A stretch of 6,761 bases of DNA, taken from Tannerella sp. Lineage in GTDB: Bacteria; Bacteroidota; Bacteroidia; Bacteroidales; Tannerellaceae. The DNA lies in NCBI GenBank assembly GCA_031259505.1, contig JAIRLL010000408.1, positions 1 to 6,761 on the forward strand. Reading direction: 5' to 3'. Position numbers and translations under genes: made by a program. Shown here piece after piece: positions 1 to 5,300 of the stretch; position 1 is the stretch's first letter; each line of letters opens with the position of its first letter. The notes under the pieces are model-generated. The model saw only the letters and a program-made list of their open reading frames with translations. It was not told the origin of the DNA and did not search any database.

Positions 1-20
1 CGAGGCACGAAGCAATCCAG
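1..20 (+). repeat. REP-like repeat, cut by window edge
   Basis: The bases CGAGGCACGAAGCAATCCAG match the right part of a widespread REP-like repeat whose general form is CGTCATTGCGAG, a variable centre, then GAAGCAATCCAG. The left part would lie outside the window. Family membership is from memory of such repeats; the match to the other copies here is seen directly. Confidence 0.65.
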
Positions 21-188
21 TGGACTGATAATAAGCAAATAGCGAAACATGTCATTGGTAGCGTAGCGACATGGCAATCCAGTAGAATAACATCACACAT
101 TTACACCGTGCGCAGTATAGGTCAAGTTGTAGATGAAATCTGGGTTTATGAAAAAGGGGGAGTTCGGTTGTTTTATAAAAAGCAGTAG
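3..188 (+). CDS. Possible 3' end of an unidentified gene (partial, doubtful)
   Basis: Frame 3 is open from the left edge to a TAG at 186-188, about 61 codons. The last 30 or so residues (from HIYTVRSIGQ to GGVRLFYKKQ) look protein-like, with alternating hydrophobic and charged residues and ordinary codon use. The first part, however, is simply a translation of two REP-like repeats (RHEAIQ and VIGSVATWQSS are typical artefacts of these repeats). The stop codon sits inside the left arm of a hairpin at 182-210. I do not recognise a family. It could be the tail of a real gene into which repeats have intruded, a decayed gene, or a chance frame. Nothing here allows a function to be proposed. Confidence 0.25.
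   Translation, partial: RHEAIQWTDNKQIAKHVIGSVATWQSSRITSHIYTVRSIGQVVDEIWVYEKGGVRLFYKKQ
51..82 (+). repeat. REP-like repeat, full copy
   Basis: This runs from GTCATTGGTAGCG through AGCGACATGGCAATCCAG. It shares the GTCATT start and the GCAATCCAG end with the copies at 1-20 and 595-624, and has the same orientation as the first copy, about 30 bp downstream of it. Confidence 0.7.
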
Positions 189-210
189 GGGAGTAATTGC
201 TCCCCCCTGC
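177..210 (-). terminator. Hairpin with T-run, terminator-like on minus strand
   Basis: The arms GGGGAG (188-193) and CTCCCC (200-205) pair around a 6-base loop. They are extended by GCAG (182-185) with CTGC (207-210) after a small internal bulge. Read on the minus strand the hairpin is followed by five T's (complement of 177-181), so it looks like a minus-strand intrinsic terminator. On the plus strand there is no T-run, but the hairpin overlaps the stop codon of the partial frame ending at 188 and could still protect that 3' end. No obvious gene on the minus strand feeds into it. Confidence 0.45.
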
Positions 211-368
211 GATGTGCGAATCCGTAGAATCGCCTTCCACCGTTTCCGATGACATAACAAAGGCACGATGTTTTTTTGAAATAGCGATATAGAAGGCGAA
301 TATTTTTTTATATTTTAAAACATGTCCCGCGCGAAACAGTCCGGTTTGCTTTTAATTTGCTCATAATC
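211..368. other. Intergenic stretch with no gene seen
   Basis: This AT-rich stretch includes T- and A-runs around 269-276 and 302-320. A minus-strand frame from 255 crosses it but has no recognisable content and runs into the hairpin and the repeat. I see no convincing gene, RNA or regulatory site here. Confidence 0.5.
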
Positions 369-456
369 AAAAAAAATGCTCCAGGGTCGGCATGTCCGGG
401 ATTGTAAGTGCGGCGATTATGCGGCAAGACATACGGAACCGGGAGCGTAATTGTGT
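369..456 (-). ncRNA. Candidate small RNA, long imperfect hairpin plus T8
   Basis: Read on the minus strand, bases 446 to 378 form a 69-base imperfect inverted repeat. Of the outer 22 positions on each side, 18 pair (two of them G-U) and 4 are mismatched. The base of the stem is GCTCC with GGAGC. The hairpin is followed after one A by eight T's (complement of 369-376), as in an intrinsic terminator. A TACCTTTG sequence matching the Bacteroidetes -7 element lies at 460-467, placing a start near 452-456 just before the stem. Promoter, structured body and T-run together suggest a transcript of about 80-90 bases with no coding content. I do not recognise it as SRP RNA, 6S RNA or tmRNA. The exact 5' end is inferred. 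It could instead be an orphan terminator or a palindromic repeat. Confidence 0.35.
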
Positions 457-459
457 CGA

Positions 460-467
460 CAAAGGTA
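460..467 (-). promoter_or_regulatory. Possible -7 element for the candidate small RNA
   Basis: The minus strand reads TACCTTTG, an exact TAnnTTTG match. No TTG lies at the usual 19-21 bp upstream distance; the nearest (complement of 495-497) is 27 bp away. The promoter is therefore only half supported. Confidence 0.35.
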
Positions 468-549
468 ATACATAATTAGCTAATATGTTACGGACAATTT
501 CTGCTTAACACTGTTTTTGTATTTTTTAATGGTTAATATGGTTACTGTC

Positions 550-582
550 CTGGATTGCCACGCCTGGCGGCTCGCAAGGACG
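550..582 (-). repeat. REP-like repeat, inverted copy
   Basis: On the minus strand this reads CGTCCTTGCGAGCC, a short centre, then GCGTGGCAATCCAG, close to the general repeat form. It faces the next copy (595-624) head to head across 12 bp, so the outer ends CTGGATTGC (550-558) and GCAATCCAG (616-624) are perfect 9-bp inverted arms. Confidence 0.75.
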
Positions 583-594
583 TCGGATACGCTC

Positions 595-624
595 CGTCAT
601 TACGAACGGAGTGAAGCAATCCAG
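595..624 (+). repeat. REP-like repeat, full copy
   Basis: It starts CGTCATTACGAACGGAG and ends GTGAAGCAATCCAG, in the same orientation as the copies at 1-20 and 51-82 and opposite to the neighbouring copy at 550-582. The pair resembles the paired-REP arrangement that can fold into a large cruciform or RNA hairpin. Confidence 0.75.
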
Positions 625-663
625 ACATGTCATTTTCCTCTTGTTTATTTGAAAAATATAGGG

Positions 664-676
664 TCTCGCAATGACG
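664..676 (-). repeat. REP-like half element
   Basis: TCTCGCAATGACG is the reverse complement of the conserved left end of the repeat (CGTCATTGCGAGA). The GCAATCCAG half is missing. It is inverted relative to the left end of the copy at 595-624 and could pair with it with one mismatch. Confidence 0.5.
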
Positions 677-709
677 CGGAGAAACTGTCTGCCATCCATC
701 AGAACAATC

Positions 710-746
710 AAAAAAAATCAAAGGGAACGGGATTATTTCCCGTTCC
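710..746 (-). terminator. Second hairpin with T-run below the ferredoxin gene
   Basis: GGAACGGGA (724-732) and TCCCGTTCC (738-746) form a perfect 9-bp stem with a 5-base loop. On the minus strand the stem is followed by CTTTGA and then eight T's (complement of 710-717). It is the second such structure downstream of the ferredoxin gene, so it is either a back-up terminator or the terminator of a separate short transcript from about 747-789. That segment itself contains a GTACC/GGTAC inverted repeat at 767-780. Confidence 0.55.
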
Positions 747-789
747 GGCCTCCCGCACCACTGTACGTACCGCTCGGTACACGGCGCAC

Positions 790-829
790 AAAAAAAACGC
801 AGAGAATAAAAAAACTATTCCCTGCGTTT
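790..829 (-). terminator. Intrinsic terminator of the ferredoxin gene
   Basis: The arms at 795-808 and 816-829 pair over 14 positions on the minus strand (one G-U), with a 7-base loop. They are followed by eight T's (complement of 790-797). The structure begins 26 bp after the ferredoxin stop codon, as expected for a single-gene transcript. Confidence 0.85.
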
Positions 830-855
830 CAAAACATGTTTACCCGCGCTCTCTG

Positions 856-1023
856 TCAAGCCGGGTGTATTGCCTCGGTCGGACATGCATCGGCACATGT
901 CCCGCAGTCCGTACATTTTTCAGGGTCAATATGATAAATATCACCTTCGGAAATTGCTTCCACAGGACATTCATCAATACAGGTACCACAAGCAATACAA
1001 TCTTCACTAATTAAGTAAGCCAT
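856..1023 (-). CDS. 2[4Fe-4S] ferredoxin
   Basis: A 55-residue protein starting MAYLISEDCIACGTC. It carries two complete CxxCxxCxxxCP motifs: C9, C12, C15, C19-P and C37, C40, C43, C47-P. These are the ligands of two [4Fe-4S] clusters, as in the small bacterial ferredoxins. The length of about 55 residues and the internal two-fold repeat (ACGTC...CPVEAI and DCGTC...CPTEAI) are typical of the family. Such proteins are soluble, cytoplasmic, low-potential electron carriers, for example for pyruvate:ferredoxin oxidoreductase or hydrogenases; the partner here cannot be told from the context. The ATG start follows an A-rich stretch. The gene has its own promoter-like element and a strong terminator, so it is probably transcribed alone. 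It is divergent from porT. Confidence 0.95.
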   Translation of the reverse strand: MAYLISEDCIACGTCIDECPVEAISEGDIYHIDPEKCTDCGTCADACPTEAIHPA

Positions 1024-1053
1024 TTTTTTCAATATTTAAAATCAAAATCGCTG

Positions 1054-1061
1054 CAAAAATA
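1054..1061 (-). promoter_or_regulatory. Probable -7 promoter element of the ferredoxin gene
   Basis: The minus strand reads TATTTTTG, matching TAnnTTTG, and ends 30 bp before the ferredoxin ATG. No good TTG is seen at the usual upstream distance, so only the -7 half is supported. Confidence 0.5.
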
Positions 1062-1164
1062 TACTTTTATTCGCTCAGAAAAAAATTCTGCGCCGTTTTT
1101 TTATCATTGCCTTTTAACAATATCTGTTTTCATCCGTCGTTATATTCGCATAAACGACACTGGA

Positions 1165-1869
1165 TTGAAACGGTTTATACTGATATTATGTACCTGCAGC
1201 ATCGCTTTGTCGAGTATACAGGCGCAAAAACAGCGGCCTAAAAATCAACCGTATGCCGACATGAAACGATACCACCTGGGGTTTCATATCGGACTTCATA
1301 CGCAGGATTTGATACTCGCTCACAGCGGTGCGGTCACACCCGAAGGCGAAGTATGGTTTGCCGAGATACCGGGATATGCGCCCGGTCTGAGTGTGGGGGT
1401 AATAGGCGATTTGTGTATCAATCCGTACATTAACCTGCGTTTTACGCCGACCGTCCATTTCGGGAACAGGGATTTTACTTTTATCGAGCAGAATACGCAG
1501 GAAAAGTTCCTGACTTCCGTTCGTTCCAACTATATTTCTTTTCCGCTGGACATCAAGTATTCGTCTTTCCGGTTGAACAACTTCCGTCCGTACATGCTCG
1601 GCGGAGTGTTTGCCGCATTCGACGTAGGGCGAAAAAAAAGCAATCCGTTATTGTTGAACGGAATGGACTACGGCGTTGAGGTGGGAATGGGATGCGACAT
1701 GTATCTGCCGTATTTCAAGTTCTGTCCCGAAATCAAATTCTGTTTCGGGCTGGCGAATGTATTGCATAAAGACAGGAGCGACCTCATTCACGAGGCCGAC
1801 CGCAAATATACGCAGGCTCTTTCAAGGGCTATGTCGAGGATGATTGTCCTCACCTTCAATTTCGAATAA
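1165..1869 (+). CDS. porT: PorT-like outer-membrane protein of type IX secretion
   Basis: A 234-residue protein with a clear Sec signal peptide: KR at 2-3, hydrophobic 4-18, likely cleavage after IQA at residue 20. The mature part begins basic and then shows short amphipathic strands (YHLGFHIGLHTQDL, residues 36-49; NNFRPYMLGGVFAAFDVG, about 137-154; final LTFNFE). This pattern fits the eight-stranded beta-barrel PorT family, which is usually about 230-245 residues long. In Porphyromonas gingivalis PorT is needed for T9SS export of gingipains; it is an integral outer-membrane protein whose precise part in the machine is unclear. The start is TTG at 1165: no ATG gives the signal peptide, and the next in-frame ATG, at 1261, would remove it. 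No matching promoter was found in the 141-bp gap to the ferredoxin gene. The last 14 bp overlap the end of cdsA. Assignment is from remembered family features. Confidence 0.78.
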   Translation: MKRFILILCTCSIALSSIQAQKQRPKNQPYADMKRYHLGFHIGLHTQDLILAHSGAVTPEGEVWFAEIPGYAPGLSVGVIGDLCINPYINLRFTPTVHFGNRDFTFIEQNTQEKFLTSVRSNYISFPLDIKYSSFRLNNFRPYMLGGVFAAFDVGRKKSNPLLLNGMDYGVEVGMGCDMYLPYFKFCPEIKFCFGLANVLHKDRSDLIHEADRKYTQALSRAMSRMIVLTFNFE

Positions 1870-2683
1870 AGTACTCAACATAGATGTAGACGACCGGAAC
1901 TGCCAGAATGACGCTGTCCATGCGGTCCAGTATGCCGCCATGTCCGGGCAGCAGCGTGCCGGAATCTTTCACTTCAAAGTTTCGCTTCATCAGCGATTCC
2001 ACCAGGTCGCCCCACGTGGCAAAAACGACCACAATCACAGACAGCGCCGGCCAGTGATGCATCGCAGTCAACAAGCCGGGAAACAGCCCGGCAAGAAGCA
2101 GGGAAACCGACAGCGTCACGATAAAGCCGCCTGCAAAGCCTTCCCACGACTTCTGCGGCGAAATCCGCGGAAACATTTTGTGCCGTCCAAATATCGACCC
2201 GATCAGGTAGGCGCTGGTATCGTTCGTCCACACGAAGGCGAAAATCAGCAGTACGTAGAAAGGTAAATATTCGTATGTCGAAGGGTCGAAAGCAATGAAA
2301 GGAAGCAACGAAAGGAATCCGGCACAATACAGTTGCGCAAACAGCGCAATCATCCAGCCTCTCACGGGATTTTCCGTTCTAAGATACAGCCCTCGCACCA
2401 GCATAAGTTGCAACAACAGTATGTACGGCAAAAAAATACATCTGTCGACATATCCGCCGGCAAAAAAAAACGATGCGGCAAAAAGATATATTCCACTGAA
2501 TGTGCCGAGCAGCCGCATGGCGCGATGCCCCGTAAAAGCATGAAACTCCCACAGGCCAAGCCCGACAATCAGGGCAAAAAGCAGCAGGAAAGCATACGGG
2601 TGAAAATATATCGACCCGCTGATTGCTATCACGCATATAATTCCGGTCAGAGACCGTATGAGTATATTTTTCAATGTATCCAA
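1856..2683 (-). CDS. cdsA: CDP-diacylglycerol synthase (phosphatidate cytidylyltransferase)
   Basis: This integral membrane enzyme makes CDP-diacylglycerol from phosphatidate and CTP, the branch point for phospholipid synthesis. It has 275 residues, as usual for the family, with about seven or eight hydrophobic segments (for example 9-26, 30-46, 59-76, 84-97, 142-153, 185-202, 213-223). The family signature lies at 230-256: S230, K233-R234, K239-D240, HGG 248-250 and D253-R-M-D256. The NDTSAY (154-159) and SPQKSWEG (175-182) motifs are also present. No ATG is available after the ftsH stop; the candidates are TTG at 2683 and TTG at 2674. The latter gives MKNILIRSLTG, which looks more like family N termini. 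The gap to ftsH is 27 bp or 36 bp depending on the start, so it is the last gene of the rsfS-ftsH-cdsA operon. No terminator follows; its end overlaps porT. Confidence 0.95.
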   Translation of the reverse strand: MDTLKNILIRSLTGIICVIAISGSIYFHPYAFLLLFALIVGLGLWEFHAFTGHRAMRLLGTFSGIYLFAASFFFAGGYVDRCIFLPYILLLQLMLVRGLYLRTENPVRGWMIALFAQLYCAGFLSLLPFIAFDPSTYEYLPFYVLLIFAFVWTNDTSAYLIGSIFGRHKMFPRISPQKSWEGFAGGFIVTLSVSLLLAGLFPGLLTAMHHWPALSVIVVVFATWGDLVESLMKRNFEVKDSGTLLPGHGGILDRMDSVILAVPVVYIYVEYFIRN

Positions 2684-2710
2684 ATAATTATCAGGTAACT
2701 TTCGTTTGGT

Positions 2711-4648
2711 TTATTCTGTTTTGTCGCGTCCTTTCTGTTCTAAAATCTCTTGCGAACGTGAGATCCACTTGCGCCTGCCAAAAATATTTTCCATATCTTC
2801 CGAATAAATCACTTCGGCCTCCAGCAGTTTTTCGGCCAGCAGATTATGCTTTTCGGCATTTCCCGAAAGGATGGATTTGGCTCGCTCGTATTGCAAATTG
2901 ATAATGTTCTTTACTTCCTCGTCGATTATCCTCGCCGTCTCTTCGCTGTAAGGTTTTGTAAATCCCCAGTCCTGTCCGGTCGAGTCGTAGTAATTCAGGT
3001 TTCGCAGTTTCTCGCTCATTCCGAAGTAGACGACCATGGCATAAGCCTGTTTGGTCACACGTTCCAGATCGTTGGATGCGCCGGTCGATATTTCGCCGAG
3101 AAACAAATCTTCGGCTGCACGACCGCCAAGCGTGGCGCAAATCTCGTCGAGCAGTTGCCCTCGAATAGTAATCTGCCGTTCTTCAGGCAAATACCATGCT
3201 GCACCGAGCGCTTTGCCGCGCGGGACGATGGTCACTTTCACCAGCGGATTGGCATGTTCGAGCAGCCAACTGAGCGACGCATGTCCTGCTTCGTGGTATG
3301 CAATGGCCTTCCGCTCCTGCTCCGTCGTGATTCGCGAACGTTTCTCCAAGCCGCCCACAATGCGGTCTACAGCACTCATGAAATCTTCTTTCTGCACATA
3401 GTCTTTTCCGTTTCGGGCAGCTATCAATGCCGCTTCGTTGCAGACGTTCGCGATGTCGGCGCCCGAAAAACCCGGTGTCTGGCGTGCCAGAAAGTCTGCA
3501 TCAACCGATAAATCGATTTTAATAGGACGCAAATGCACGAAGAAAATTTCCTTCCGTTCGTTCAAATCGGGCAGTTCGACATGTATCTGCCGGTCGAACC
3601 GTCCTGCGCGCAACAAAGCTTTATCCAGCACGTCGGCGCGGTTAGTTGCCGCCAAAATGATGACGCCGCTGTTCGAAGCGAAACCATCCATCTCGGTAAG
3701 CAACTGATTCAGCGTATTTTCGCGTTCATCATTGCTGTTCATGTTGACATTTTTGCCGCGGGCGCGTCCTACGGCATCAATTTCATCGATAAAAACGATG
3801 CACGGCGCTTTTTCCTTTGCCTGACGGAAGAGATCGCGCACGCGCGACGCGCCTACGCCTACGAACATCTCAACGAAATCCGAGCCTGACAAGGAAAAGA
3901 AAGGTACATTGGCCTCTCCGGCTACAGCCTTGGCCAATAGCGTTTTACCTGTTCCGGGAGGACCTACCAGCAGTGCGCCTTTGGGGATTTTGCCGCCAAG
4001 TTCGGTATATTTGTTCGGATTTTTGAGGAAAGAAACGATTTCTTCGATTTCCTGCTTGGCTTCGGCAAGTCCTGCTACATCTTTGAAAGTGATTTTTGTA
4101 TGCGAATCTTTATCAAACAGTTGAGCCTTTGATTTGCCGACGCTGAAAACGCCTCCTCCACTGCCTCCCGTCATGCGTCGCATGATGAATATTGATATCA
4201 GTATAATGAAGATGAAAGGAGCCAGCGATATAAGGACGTTCCAAAACGTGCTTTCGCCTTCCTTAAAACTTACTTTGGTCGTAATTTTATAATCAAGTAC
4301 CGCTTTATCGTAAAAATCGGAAAAGATATCCGGCGACGGTATTTTGACTATCACCTTGGGGCTGACGCCCGACCTGACTTCGTCTCCTTTGAAAATCAAA
4401 TGTTTTTTATCGTTTCGGACGGTAGCTTCCAGTACGTTCTTTTTGTTGTAGACTACAATCTGTTCGAACGCATCTTCCTGTGCCAGTGTGCGAAATTCCG
4501 TCCAGCCCAATTCTTTGTCCGAAGCGTAGTCGTTCATCATAAATATTCCCATTAGCCCCATAAACAGCAATCCGTAAAGCCAATACGCATTGAAGCGAAA
4601 TTTTGACCTGTTACCTTTGTGAGGTGAGCTGTTGTCATTTTCGTTCAT
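2711..4648 (-). CDS. ftsH: ATP-dependent zinc metalloprotease FtsH
   Basis: A membrane-anchored AAA+ protease, 645 residues, that extracts and degrades misfolded membrane proteins and regulatory proteins as a hexamer. A transmembrane helix at about 22-38 is followed by a periplasmic domain and a second helix at about 138-156, then a Gly-rich linker. The AAA domain has Walker A GPPGTGKT (229-236), the pore loop FVG (262-264), Walker B IVFIDEID (284-291), and the second region of homology with arginine fingers R350 and R353. The protease domain has HEAGH with zinc ligands H452 and H456, and the third ligand D527 in STGASND. All catalytic residues are present. The C terminus ends in a short charged tail. 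It starts at ATG 4648, 20 bp after the rsfS stop, so it is the middle gene of the operon. In several bacteria FtsH also tunes lipid synthesis; whether its pairing with cdsA reflects this is inference. Confidence 0.98.
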   Translation of the reverse strand: MNENDNSSPHKGNRSKFRFNAYWLYGLLFMGLMGIFMMNDYASDKELGWTEFRTLAQEDAFEQIVVYNKKNVLEATVRNDKKHLIFKGDEVRSGVSPKVIVKIPSPDIFSDFYDKAVLDYKITTKVSFKEGESTFWNVLISLAPFIFIILISIFIMRRMTGGSGGGVFSVGKSKAQLFDKDSHTKITFKDVAGLAEAKQEIEEIVSFLKNPNKYTELGGKIPKGALLVGPPGTGKTLLAKAVAGEANVPFFSLSGSDFVEMFVGVGASRVRDLFRQAKEKAPCIVFIDEIDAVGRARGKNVNMNSNDERENTLNQLLTEMDGFASNSGVIILAATNRADVLDKALLRAGRFDRQIHVELPDLNERKEIFFVHLRPIKIDLSVDADFLARQTPGFSGADIANVCNEAALIAARNGKDYVQKEDFMSAVDRIVGGLEKRSRITTEQERKAIAYHEAGHASLSWLLEHANPLVKVTIVPRGKALGAAWYLPEERQITIRGQLLDEICATLGGRAAEDLFLGEISTGASNDLERVTKQAYAMVVYFGMSEKLRNLNYYDSTGQDWGFTKPYSEETARIIDEEVKNIINLQYERAKSILSGNAEKHNLLAEKLLEAEVIYSEDMENIFGRRKWISRSQEILEQKGRDKTE

Positions 4649-4668
4649 ACTACAATTATTTAAATAAA

Positions 4669-5028
4669 TTATTCATTATCTAAAACTTCCGTTATTTTCG
4701 AGTCTGCCCATAGATTTTCGACGTTATAAAACGCACGCTGCTCCGGCATGAAAATATGTACAATAACCGTGCCATAATCCATCCCGATCCAGGGAGAATT
4801 GCGTCCTCCGTCAATAGACTGCGGCTTCTCGCCTGCATCCCTGCGCACAATATCCCATACCGAATCGGTAAGCGCAGAAAGTTGTGTTGGACTATTCCCC
4901 TCACAAATAATCATATACTCGCAAATTGCACCTGTAAGCAGGCTTAAATCCACTTTTACTATTTTTCTTCCTTTTTTTTCCTTCAAGCCTCTCACGACGG
5001 CTTCTACAAGAGATTTTGTTTGATTCAT
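4669..5028 (-). CDS. rsfS: Ribosomal silencing factor RsfS
   Basis: A 119-residue member of the RsfS/YbeB/DUF143 family. Family members bind ribosomal protein uL14 on the 50S subunit and block joining with 30S, slowing translation in stationary phase or starvation. Family features seen are the conserved ICEGNSPTQ segment (about 41-49), the PWIGMDYG segment (79-86), VHIF (90-93) and FYNVENLW (100-107). The reading frame extends upstream to a GTG at 5055, but the first base of that GTG is the last base of the -7 promoter element, so it would not be in the transcript. The ATG at 5028, giving MNQTKSLVEAV, also fits family N termini and is chosen here. This leaves a leader of about 20 bases. It is the first gene of the rsfS-ftsH-cdsA operon. 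Confidence 0.95.
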   Translation of the reverse strand: MNQTKSLVEAVVRGLKEKKGRKIVKVDLSLLTGAICEYMIICEGNSPTQLSALTDSVWDIVRRDAGEKPQSIDGGRNSPWIGMDYGTVIVHIFMPEQRAFYNVENLWADSKITEVLDNE

Positions 5029-5054
5029 GCTTTTATATTCCTTTTCCGAGCACA

Positions 5055-5084
5055 CAAATATAGCTTATTTTATTATGGAATCAA
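5055..5084 (-). promoter_or_regulatory. Promoter of the rsfS-ftsH-cdsA operon
   Basis: On the minus strand TTG (complement of 5082-5084) is followed by a 19-bp spacer and TATATTTG (complement of 5055-5062). This matches the TTG / 19-21 / TAnnTTTG form used by the Bacteroidetes primary sigma factor. Transcription would start around 5045-5050, just upstream of the rsfS ATG. Confidence 0.75.
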
Positions 5085-5100
5085 TGCAACCTTTCGTCAT

Positions 5101-5130
5101 ATTTGCCACGTTTGAAAAAAACGTGCAAAT
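5101..5130. promoter_or_regulatory. Imperfect palindrome between divergent promoters
   Basis: The left arm ATTTGCCACGTTT (5101-5113) and right arm AAACGTGCAAAT (5119-5130) are complementary over 12 bp except for one unpaired C, with the loop GAAAA. It lies 16 bp upstream of the -33 element of the rsfS promoter and 12 bp upstream of that of the tRNA promoter. No T-run follows on either strand, so it is not an intrinsic terminator. An operator for a dimeric regulator is possible but not shown. Confidence 0.4.
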
Positions 5131-5142
5131 TCGGTCAAATTA

Positions 5143-5174
5143 TTTGGACGAAAAATAAAAAAGCCGTACATTTG
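5143..5174 (+). promoter_or_regulatory. Promoter of the tRNA-Gln gene
   Basis: TTTG at 5143-5146 and TACATTTG at 5167-5174 are separated by 20 bp, a near-perfect Bacteroidetes promoter. It ends 16 bp before the tRNA, leaving a leader of roughly 10 bases. Confidence 0.85.
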
Positions 5175-5190
5175 CAGCGCAAATAAAAAT

Positions 5191-5261
5191 TGTTCTATGG
5201 TGTAATGGTAACACGTCAGATTCTGGACCTGAAATTCCAGGTTCGAGCCCTGGTAGAACAA
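5191..5261 (+). tRNA. tRNA-Gln, anticodon CUG
   Basis: The 71 bases fold into a full cloverleaf. The acceptor arms TGTTCTA and TAGAACA pair perfectly over 7 bp. The D stem is GTGT/ACAC, and the T stem CCAGG/CCTGG closes the loop TTCGAGC. The anticodon loop is TTCTGGA, with CTG at positions 34-36, which reads CAG glutamine codons. The U1-A72 pair is a known glutamine tRNA feature. The pair closing the anticodon loop is A31-C39, a mismatch; the other four stem pairs are standard. The 3' CCA is not encoded, so it must be added after transcription. It is a single gene with its own promoter and terminator, divergent from rsfS. Confidence 0.95.
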
Positions 5262-5269
5262 CAAAGGGA

Positions 5270-5297
5270 AGACGAGCCAAGCGCTCGTCTTTTTTTT
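5270..5297 (+). terminator. Intrinsic terminator of tRNA-Gln
   Basis: AGACGAGC (5270-5277) and GCTCGTCT (5283-5290) form a perfect 8-bp stem with a 5-base loop, followed by a run of eight T's (5290-5297, the first being the last stem base). It begins 9 bp after the tRNA and ends 3 bp from the stop codon of the convergent mutase gene. Confidence 0.9.
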
Positions 5298-5300
5298 GTT

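Noticed and set aside
52..255. A 67-codon minus-strand frame
   Set aside because: It runs through a terminator-like hairpin and a REP-like repeat; no recognisable domain, and the opposite strand looks at least as protein-like.
307..363. An 18-codon minus-strand frame after the candidate small RNA (MSKLKANRTV...)
   Set aside because: Too short to support, no start context to judge, and it lies downstream of a T8 terminator-like run.
378..446. SRP RNA, 6S RNA or tmRNA
   Set aside because: The conserved SRP apical loop is absent, the element is too short for 6S RNA, and no alanine tRNA-like domain is seen.
1..680. CRISPR array or insertion sequence as the source of the repeats
   Set aside because: The repeats are unevenly spaced, differ in orientation and length, have no unique spacers of constant size, and no transposase or cas gene is in the window.
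517..1014. A 165-codon plus-strand frame
   Set aside because: It is translated REP-like repeat (HYERSEAIQ is a known artefact), then two terminator hairpins, then the antisense of the ferredoxin gene.
1844..2266. A 140-codon plus-strand frame opposite cdsA
   Set aside because: Basic, low-information shadow of cdsA codons; overlaps the end of porT and has no family features.
2846..3511. A 221-codon plus-strand frame opposite ftsH
   Set aside because: Antisense shadow of the well-supported ftsH protease region; no family features.
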